Positions 6,928-11,435 of a stretch of 11,435 nucleotides of DNA are shown in pieces. The stretch is from Alphaproteobacteria bacterium. GTDB taxonomy: Bacteria; Pseudomonadota; Alphaproteobacteria; UBA6615. The translations under genes and the position numbers were made by a program. The notes below the pieces were generated by a model. It had not been told where the DNA came from. It did not search any database and worked only from the letters and a program-made list of their open reading frames with translations. Position 1 is the first letter of the stretch. Every line of letters begins with the position of its first letter. Location of the stretch: positions 1-11,435 of the forward strand of contig JABDJY010000122.1 in assembly GCA_013003285.1 (NCBI GenBank), given 5' to 3'.

Positions 6928-7701
6928 ATGGAACTCAGAAACAGGGTCGCGCTCATCATCGGCGGATCGGGCGGCATCGGCGAAGCGATTGCGCGCAAGT
7001 TTGCTTCGGAAGGCGCGACCTGCGCCATCGTCGCCAGCTCGAATATCCGCAACGCCAACAAGATCGCGCGCGAAATCAAACGCAAGTCCAAGGGCTATAC
7101 CTGCGACATCACCAAGCCGGCCGAGGTCAACAAGCTGGTGGCCAAGGTGCTGAAGAACCACGGCAAGATCGACATTCTGGTGAACTCCGCCGGTATCTTC
7201 GTGCCGACCCCGGCGGGCGGCACCAAGACGTCCGATCTGAACAAGATGATCGACGTGAATTTGAAAGGCACGCTGCATGTGATCAACGCCGTGGTGCCGC
7301 ACATGAAAGAGCGCAAGCGCGGCAACATCATCAATATGGCCTCGGTCGCCGGAGTGCGGGCCTTGCCGCTCTATGGCGTCTATTGCGCCTCGAAGGCCGC
7401 CATCGTCATGTTGACCAAGGTGCTGGCGACCGAACTGTCGCGCGACGGCATCCACGTCAATTCGATCTCGCCCGGCAACACGGAATCGCCGATGAACGAT
7501 TATGTGCGCAACGACCCCGAATATAAGCCGATCCTCGACTTCATGGAGAAGCTCACCCCGTCGGGCCGCACCTATTCGAAAGCCGAGGAACAGGCGGAAA
7601 TGGCCATGTTCCTGGCCTCTCCGAAGACCGGCAAGGCCATCTACGGCGCCAATTTCGTGGTCGATGAAGGCTTCGCCGCGGGCCTGTTCGTCGCGGAGTA
7701 G
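6928..7701 (+). CDS. Short-chain dehydrogenase/reductase (classical SDR), second of a tandem pair
   Basis: This 257-residue classical SDR has I11-G-G-S-G-G-I-G18 as cofactor loop (Ile where most SDRs have Thr), N86-S-A-G, N111 in DVNLKG, S139 (MASVAG) and Y152-C-A-S-K156, so the Asn-Ser-Tyr-Lys tetrad is complete. Strand 2 ends in VASSN without an acidic residue, suggesting NADP(H) over NAD. It is strikingly lysine-rich (KIAREIKRKSKG, PKTGK) and uses C/G-ending codons such as AAG, AAC, ATC and CTG very consistently, which suggests good expression. AGGGAAGG at 6912-6919 is a strong ribosome site 8 bases before the ATG. It ends the operon: a - strand gene converges 6 bp downstream. It shares its layout with the SDR at 6127 but is clearly diverged, so the two probably act on different intermediates or form a heteromer. 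Confidence 0.9.
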   Translation: MELRNRVALIIGGSGGIGEAIARKFASEGATCAIVASSNIRNANKIAREIKRKSKGYTCDITKPAEVNKLVAKVLKNHGKIDILVNSAGIFVPTPAGGTKTSDLNKMIDVNLKGTLHVINAVVPHMKERKRGNIINMASVAGVRALPLYGVYCASKAAIVMLTKVLATELSRDGIHVNSISPGNTESPMNDYVRNDPEYKPILDFMEKLTPSGRTYSKAEEQAEMAMFLASPKTGKAIYGANFVVDEGFAAGLFVAE

Positions 7702-7707
7702 GGGGCT

Positions 7708-8826
7708 TTAGCGAAGCGCCTGGCGCACTTCGCTGCAGACTTGTTCGACGGTCGAACGGTCTAAATATGGGTGCATGGGTAGCGATAACACCTCAGCGCA
7801 GAGTTGGCGGCTCCGCGGCAGTTCGTCGTCATCCCGGCGGAAGCGGCGATAGGCCTCAAAATCGCAAACCGGCGTCGCATAATAAATGGCTGTGCCGATC
7901 CCTGACGCCGAGAGGCGCGTGCGCAAGGCGTCGCGATGGGCGCTGCGTACCGTATAGACCGCCCATGCGCTTTTCCGGCCGGTGGGTATGTCGGGCACCT
8001 CGACGGCCCCGTCGAGAAATTCGCCGTACCAGCCGGCGATGGTGTCGCGGCGCGCCAGTTCATCGACAAAAAGATCGAAGCGTGCCAGCAGGATAGCCGC
8101 TTGTATCGTGTCCAGCCGACTGTTCATGCCGGGTTGCACGATGTTTTCGCGAGCGGCATCGAATCCATGGTGGCGCAACTCGCGAAATTTTGCCGCCATG
8201 CCGGAGTCCGTGGTCAAGATTGCGCCGCCGTCACCGAAACAGCCTAAGGGCTTCGTCGGGTAGAAGCTGATCGCCGTGATCGGCGCCAGCGTGCCCACCC
8301 GCGACGTACCGATCTGCCCGCCAAAACTCTGCGCGCCGTCGGCGATGAGCAATATGTCCTCTTCTGCCGCCAGGGTGGCGATCTCCTCGTAGCGTGCCGG
8401 CAGGCCGAAAAGATCGACTGTAATTACCGCCGCTGCGCGCAGTACACCTTCCCGGCGCACCGTCGCGATCTTCTCTCGCAGATGGACGGGGTCCATGGTC
8501 ATGTGCGGCAGGGCGACGTCAATAAACATCGGCGTCGCCCCCGTGCTGACAACGGCCTCGGCCGTGGCGGCAAAGGTGAAGGCGGGGATGAAAACGGCAT
8601 CGTGCGGACCGATCTCGTTTGCCATTAACGCGATTTTCAATGCATCGGTGCCGCTGGCCACGCCGACCGCCGCGGCAGCGCCGGAGAATTCCGCAAGCCG
8701 CTGTTCCAACTCGGCCACCTCGGGCCCGAGGATGAAATTGCCGCTGGCCAGCACCGCATCGAGGCGCGCGGTCAGCGCCGCGCCGGCGGCGTTCCGGATG
8801 GCGGTCATGTCGATAAACGGGATCAT
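7708..8826 (-). CDS. gnnB: DegT/DnrJ/EryC1-family sugar aminotransferase, probably GnnB (UDP-3-keto-GlcNAc 3-aminotransferase)
   Basis: This 372-residue PLP enzyme of the DegT/DnrJ/EryC1/StrS family transfers an amino group to a keto-sugar nucleotide. Visible marks are GNFILGPEVAELE, ASGTDALKIAL, PAFTFAATAEAV, the PLP-ring Asp D163 in IADGAQSFGG, the Schiff-base Lys K192 in SFYPTKPLGCFGDGGA, and NSRLDTIQAAIL. Its start overlaps the stop of the upstream oxidoreductase by ATGA (8823-8826), so the two are translationally coupled. Together with a GnnA-like partner the best reading is GnnB, which makes UDP-GlcNAc3N from the 3-keto sugar with glutamate as donor. That sugar gives lipid A with amide-linked acyl chains at position 3. 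The main alternative is a WbpE/WlbC-type aminotransferase of O-antigen synthesis, which has a very similar sequence but works on a uronate. Length and motifs are complete. Confidence 0.78.
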   Translation of the reverse strand: MIPFIDMTAIRNAAGAALTARLDAVLASGNFILGPEVAELEQRLAEFSGAAAAVGVASGTDALKIALMANEIGPHDAVFIPAFTFAATAEAVVSTGATPMFIDVALPHMTMDPVHLREKIATVRREGVLRAAAVITVDLFGLPARYEEIATLAAEEDILLIADGAQSFGGQIGTSRVGTLAPITAISFYPTKPLGCFGDGGAILTTDSGMAAKFRELRHHGFDAARENIVQPGMNSRLDTIQAAILLARFDLFVDELARRDTIAGWYGEFLDGAVEVPDIPTGRKSAWAVYTVRSAHRDALRTRLSASGIGTAIYYATPVCDFEAYRRFRRDDDELPRSRQLCAEVLSLPMHPYLDRSTVEQVCSEVRQALR

Positions 8827-9812
8827 TGGGAATGCAGCAGGCCGTGTTGCTCGACGAGGCGGCGGTGGCTGCTCAGACTTTCCGACACGATGAGTGCCGT
8901 CGCCAGGGCTGCGCGGCCATCTTCTCCGGTCACCACCGGGGTGCCGCCGCTGCTCACACAGGTCAGGAAGCTTTGCAGTTCGGTGGCCAGGCTGTCGACT
9001 TCTTCGTAACTGATTTCGCGGATGTCGACAGGAAATTGCCCGGACGTGCCGGTGTTGTCGGACCGCCGCACGATACGCAGGCTTTTTTGATCAAAATCGA
9101 CGGAAATGTAGCTGTCGGGCTGGAAAATGCGCATGCGCCGTTCCTGTTTCAGGCTGATACGGCTTGCCGTCAGGTTGGCGACGCAACCGTTGGCGAAGGT
9201 TATGCGGGTGTTGGCAATATCGACGCTGTCGGAAAAAACCGGCGCACCCACCGCGTCCACCGACTGCACCGGCTCGTTGACAATCCCGAGTGTAAGATCG
9301 ATGTCGTGAATCATCACATCGAGAACCACGCTGATATCCGTGCCGCGTGACTGAAAAGGCGCAATGCGCACGGTCTCGATGAATAGCGGGCTGTGGACCT
9401 CCTGACGCAACGCTTGAAAGAGCCCGCTGAAGCGCTCGATATAGCCGCACTGCAGAATCAGGCTCCTGCCGTTTGCCCGCTGTATCAGATCGTCGGCATC
9501 GCCCAGATTGCCAGCGATTGGTTTTTCCACGAAGACATGAACTCCATGGTCGAGGAAGAATGCCGTGATCTCGTGATGGTGGCGGGTCGGCACGGCTACC
9601 GTTACCGCGTCGACATCGCCGACGAGGTCGCGATAGTCGGTAAGCGCATGCACACTATGTTTCTGCGCCAACCGTTGCGCCTGCGCTCCATCGATATCCA
9701 CAACAGCGACTAACTCGGCGCCCGGCATCTGCGCCAGCTTTTCGGCGTGGAAGCTTCCAAAGTATCCGGCCCCCACAACCGATATGCGAATTGTCCCGTC
9801 AGCAGTCATCAT
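8823..9812 (-). CDS. gnnA: Gfo/Idh/MocA-family sugar-nucleotide oxidoreductase, probably GnnA (UDP-GlcNAc 3-dehydrogenase)
   Basis: This 329-residue Gfo/Idh/MocA protein oxidises the C3 hydroxyl of a sugar nucleotide with NAD. The Rossmann loop is G14-A-G-Y-F-G19, the family EKP is E96-K-P98, and the catalytic region is DVMIHDID (H169-D170). The segments SVDIANTRITFANGCVANL and RIFQPDSYISVDF are what I associate with GnnA-type proteins, as distinct from WbpB-type ones. The product would be UDP-3-keto-GlcNAc, used by the coupled aminotransferase downstream. Two ATGs (9812, 9809) compete for the start and neither has a strong Shine-Dalgarno site; the longer form is given. The promoter should lie in the AT-rich gap shared with the divergent dioxygenase. 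No lpxA or lpxB lies in the window, although in many genomes gnnA sits in an lpx cluster, so linkage here is unusual or lies beyond the edges. Confidence 0.78.
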   Translation of the reverse strand: MMTADGTIRISVVGAGYFGSFHAEKLAQMPGAELVAVVDIDGAQAQRLAQKHSVHALTDYRDLVGDVDAVTVAVPTRHHHEITAFFLDHGVHVFVEKPIAGNLGDADDLIQRANGRSLILQCGYIERFSGLFQALRQEVHSPLFIETVRIAPFQSRGTDISVVLDVMIHDIDLTLGIVNEPVQSVDAVGAPVFSDSVDIANTRITFANGCVANLTASRISLKQERRMRIFQPDSYISVDFDQKSLRIVRRSDNTGTSGQFPVDIREISYEEVDSLATELQSFLTCVSSGGTPVVTGEDGRAALATALIVSESLSSHRRLVEQHGLLHSQ

Positions 9813-9856
9813 GACGAAGACTTATACTCTTATGCTTTTGCTTATGTCTATTTTGC

Positions 9857-9867
9857 ACGCTTAGCGT
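9857..9867. promoter_or_regulatory. Candidate operator: perfect 11-bp palindrome ACGCTTAGCGT
   Basis: ACGCT-T-AGCGT is perfectly symmetric and lies 45-55 bp before the gnnA start, a normal place for a repressor or activator half-site pair. The assignment rests on symmetry and position only; no known regulator consensus is recognised. Confidence 0.4.
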
Positions 9868-9889
9868 AAATACTTCCTGGCGTAGATGT

Positions 9890-9936
9890 TTGAATTCGAT
9901 ATTTTGCAGGAGACATAGATTGAATTGGCGATTTGC
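9890..9936 (+). repeat. Imperfect direct repeat TTGAATT..GAT..TTTGC, 30 bp apart
   Basis: TTGAATTCGATATTTTGCA (9890-9908) is partly repeated as TTGAATTGGCGATTTGC (9920-9936), with the copies starting 30 bp apart, close to three helical turns. TATTTTGCA also occurs at 9849-9857 as well as 9900-9908, and TATGTCT (9843-9849) is inverted as AGACATA (9911-9917). Such iteration in a divergent promoter suggests regulator binding sites; this is inference. Confidence 0.4.
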
Positions 9937-10037
9937 CGCCTTCTATTGTATGCGGCTTTGGGGCATGCCGTGCTGGCTACAAATCACTATTGCGGCTAGA
10001 ATCTCCGCAGCGACACTTTGAATACGGAGACAGTGCC

Positions 10038-11078
10038 ATGAGCGTTCAATTGAAAGCGGAAGACAGCGCGGGGGTGACCGAGGAAATCCCGGTACTGGAT
10101 CTGGGGCCGTTCTTTGCGGGCGAAGAGGGAGCGGCGGAGAAACTGGCCGCCGAGCTGCGCTACGCCCAGGAGAATATCGGCTTTTACTTTGTCACCAATC
10201 ACGGCGTGCCCATGGACCTCATCCGGCGCGGCTACGGTGAGCTGGAGCGGGTCTTTGCGCTGCCCGACGAAGAGAAGCTCAAGCTTCGGGCGACCGGCAC
10301 ACGGCCCGGCTACGTGCCGCCCAATTCGGTTGTCTATGTCACCTCGCCGGTGAATAAGAACACCAAGGCCGACTTGAACGAAGTGTTGCGCTACGTCAAC
10401 GAACGGCCCGACGACCATCCCGGGCGCATCGCCGGACGTCGCTTTCACGGGCCCAATCCGTGGCCGGAGAATATGCCCGGCTTCAAGGAAACCATCAAAG
10501 AATGCCACCAGGCATTGGCCGCGCTGGGCCGGCGCATATTGCCGCTTTATGCCCTGGCATTGGACAAGCCGGCGGATTTCTTCGATCCGTTTTTTGACGA
10601 TCCTCTGTGGACCACGCGCAACTCCCATTACCCGGTGGTCGAGGCGGAAGAAAATCAGTTCGGTATCTCGCCGCACCAGGATCATGGATTTATGACCTTG
10701 CTGCCGCTATCCGATGTGCCGGGTCTGGAAATCCGCACGCGGGCTGGCAATTGGATCAACGCCGACCATATGGGCGAGGACGCCATCATCATAAATACCG
10801 GCGAGTTTCTGAACCGCTGGACCAACGGCCGGTTCCTGGCGTCGCCCCATCGGGTCAATCCGCCGAAGAAAGACCGCTATTCCATGGCGCTGTTCTTCAA
10901 TCCCAGCCCCGATACCATCGCCGATCCGCTCGACACCTGCGTGAGCGAAGATAATCCGGCGAAATTCGAGCCCATCAGCATCTACGACTATATGTGCTGG
11001 TACGTCGACCGCAACTACCCGCCGGAAGCTGGCGGCAAGCGCACCGACATCGAACCGAAGGGCATGGCGGCCGAGTAA
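10038..11078 (+). CDS. Isopenicillin-N-synthase-type Fe(II)/2-oxoglutarate dioxygenase
   Basis: This 346-residue protein is a non-haem iron, 2-oxoglutarate-dependent oxygenase of the IPNS / plant-type DIOX family. The N-terminal DIOX_N part shows EIPVLDLGPFF and ENIGFYFVTNHGV. The C-terminal jelly-roll carries the iron triad H213-Q-D215 (ISPHQDHG) and H271 (ASPHRV), with R280-Y-S282 as the RxS 2-oxoglutarate clamp. All iron and cosubstrate ligands are present, so it should be active. The ATG at 10038 is chosen over an upstream in-frame TTG because GGAGA lies at 10026-10030 and because the family fold begins soon after it. It is transcribed away from gnnA and is followed by hairpins, so it appears to stand alone. 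Family members hydroxylate, desaturate or cyclise varied small molecules; its substrate and any link to the HyuA/HyuB operon are unknown. Confidence 0.88.
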   Translation: MSVQLKAEDSAGVTEEIPVLDLGPFFAGEEGAAEKLAAELRYAQENIGFYFVTNHGVPMDLIRRGYGELERVFALPDEEKLKLRATGTRPGYVPPNSVVYVTSPVNKNTKADLNEVLRYVNERPDDHPGRIAGRRFHGPNPWPENMPGFKETIKECHQALAALGRRILPLYALALDKPADFFDPFFDDPLWTTRNSHYPVVEAEENQFGISPHQDHGFMTLLPLSDVPGLEIRTRAGNWINADHMGEDAIIINTGEFLNRWTNGRFLASPHRVNPPKKDRYSMALFFNPSPDTIADPLDTCVSEDNPAKFEPISIYDYMCWYVDRNYPPEAGGKRTDIEPKGMAAE

Positions 11079-11106
11079 TCCGTAATTTGGAACGCCGGGC
11101 AAATAT

Positions 11107-11127
11107 CCCTCTCCCGTCGGGAGAGGG
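11107..11127. repeat. C/G-rich hairpin just after the dioxygenase gene (REP-like, possible terminator)
   Basis: CCCTCTCCCG and CGGGAGAGGG are perfect inverted copies around a single T, giving a stem of about 8-9 bp with a small loop, 28 bp after the stop codon. There is no T-run, so rho-independent termination is doubtful; such CCCTCTCCC palindromes are common dispersed repeats in alphaproteobacteria and may stabilise the 3' end of the mRNA. Confidence 0.6.
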
Positions 11128-11223
11128 TGGCGAACCAACAAAAACGTCCTAATCCTGAGCTTGTTCGGCTTCGCTGAGAGCTGCGGCAAAGGCAACCCAC
11201 AGTATGGAATCTGCCTTCGTCGT

Positions 11224-11330
11224 CACCCCCACCTAAATCCTCCCCCATCAAGGGGGAGGACTTTGAACCGAGTCTCAGTCACCGCCGTGACTCCCTCCCC
11301 CCTTGTGGGGGAGGGTTGGGGTGGGGGGTG
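11224..11330. repeat. BIME-like composite of two inverted REP hairpins with complementary outer arms
   Basis: Hairpin 1 is TCCTCCCCC (11238-11246), loop ATCAA, GGGGGAGGA (11252-11260). Hairpin 2 is CCCTCCCCC (11293-11301), loop CTTGT, GGGGGAGGG (11307-11315). Outside them, CACCCCCACC (11224-11233) is matched by the imperfect inverse GGGGTGGGGGGTG (11318-11330), so the whole ~107 bp is itself a large palindrome with a ~32-bp unpaired centre. This matches the layout of paired REP elements or a small non-autonomous palindromic element. It holds no ORF. The stretch 11128-11223 between this element and the first hairpin shows nothing I can assign. Confidence 0.65.
11307..11328 (+). other. Predicted G-quadruplex motif within the right REP arm
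   Basis: Four G-runs (11307-11311, 11313-11315, 11318-11321, 11323-11328) are separated by loops of 1, 2 and 1 bases, which satisfies the usual G4 rule with very short loops. It competes with hairpin 2 for the same bases. Whether it folds in the cell is not known. Confidence 0.55.
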
Positions 11331-11362
11331 CCTTAGCCCGAAAATAAGCGGCGGTCGAGCAA

Positions 11363-11435
11363 TCACGCGTAAGCGGTTTTCGGGCCCCAGTCGCTACCGC
11401 GGCCGTCGGGGGTCATGTCGAACACGCTCCATAGC
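11363..11435 (-). CDS. C-terminal tail of an unidentified gene (5' end outside window)
   Basis: On the - strand a frame is open from the window edge to a TGA at 11363-11365. The last 23 codons include VFDMTPDGRGSDWGPKTAYA, with codon choice (GTG, TTC, GAC, ACC, CCC, GGC, CTA only once) like that of the real genes here. The stop is followed by the REP-rich gap, as expected at a gene end, and the gene converges with the dioxygenase. Too little is present to name a family. It is a real gene end more likely than not. Confidence 0.55.
   Translation of the reverse strand, partial: LWSVFDMTPDGRGSDWGPKTAYA

Larger units (their letters stand above)
9813..10037. promoter_or_regulatory. Divergent AT-rich control region between gnnA and the dioxygenase gene
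   Basis: These 225 bp are clearly more AT-rich than the flanking genes and separate two divergent starts, so both promoters should be here. For the + strand gene, a weak sigma-70-like pair TTGAAT (9920-9925) and TATTGT (9944-9949) is spaced 18 bp apart; TAGAAT (9997-10002) is another -10 candidate. No convincing promoter is seen for gnnA. The region also holds a perfect palindrome, direct repeats and an inverted repeat, listed separately. An in-frame TTG at 9933 could extend the dioxygenase but has no ribosome site. Confidence 0.55.

Noticed and set aside
6133..7455. 440-codon antisense ORF spanning both SDR genes
   Set aside because: Composition is His/Asp/Gly/Arg-rich as expected opposite GC-rich sense codons, it lacks a ribosome site, and the sense genes have complete catalytic motifs and strong starts.
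9974..9996. Sigma-54-like promoter (TGGC..TTGC) before the dioxygenase
   Set aside because: The GG-to-GC spacing is about 15 bases instead of the required 10.
9933..10037. N-terminal extension of the dioxygenase from an upstream TTG
   Set aside because: No ribosome site precedes it, the extension lies in the AT-rich control region and has no family similarity, while ATG 10038 has GGAGA at good spacing.
1..11435. CRISPR array, tRNA, rRNA, transposase or phage genes
   Set aside because: No spaced identical repeats, cloverleaf sequence, rRNA stretch or transposase/integrase motif was seen on either strand.

Overview
The window looks like chromosomal DNA from a GC-rich (roughly 60-65%) alphaproteobacterium, possibly of Rhodospirillales type. 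This rests on codon use, the GnnA/GnnB-type lipid A sugar genes and C/G-rich REP-like hairpins; no rRNA or other taxonomic marker is present, so the placement is inference.

Region 1 (1-7701, + strand) reads as one catabolic-looking operon. It holds the 3' half of a HyuA-type hydantoinase/oxoprolinase subunit, a HyuB-type subunit joined to it by an ATGA overlap, a small AT-richer orphan gene of 119 codons, a second full-length HyuB paralogue, an EstB/class-C-beta-lactamase-like serine hydrolase, and two tandem short-chain dehydrogenases (SDRs). Gaps are 5-33 bp or overlaps, and nothing resembling an internal terminator is visible. A plausible reading is ATP-dependent opening (or carboxylation) of a cyclic amide, imide or ketone by HyuA plus one or both HyuB subunits, ester or amide hydrolysis by the serine hydrolase, and oxidation or reduction of alcohol/ketone intermediates by the SDRs. 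The substrate cannot be read from sequence.

Region 2 (7708-9812, - strand) is a translationally coupled oxidoreductase/aminotransferase pair best matching GnnA and GnnB. These convert UDP-GlcNAc to its 3-amino-3-deoxy form, the precursor of lipid A with amide-linked acyl chains. The pair is convergent with the last SDR (6 bp gap) and so is a separate transcription unit.

Region 3 (9813-10037) is an AT-rich divergent control region with a perfect 11-bp palindrome, direct repeats and an inverted repeat. Region 4 (10038-11078, + strand) is an isopenicillin-N-synthase-type Fe(II)/2-oxoglutarate dioxygenase of unknown substrate. Region 5 (11079-11362) has no gene but carries three strong C/G-rich hairpins, two of them arranged as a BIME-like inverted pair, plus a predicted G-quadruplex. 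The window ends in the last 23 codons of an unidentified gene on the - strand.

The most unusual parts are the two adjacent HyuB paralogues split by a compositionally foreign small gene, the altered NSPYHGCSH core shared by both HyuBs, and an SDR whose usual catalytic-tetrad Asn is Cys.
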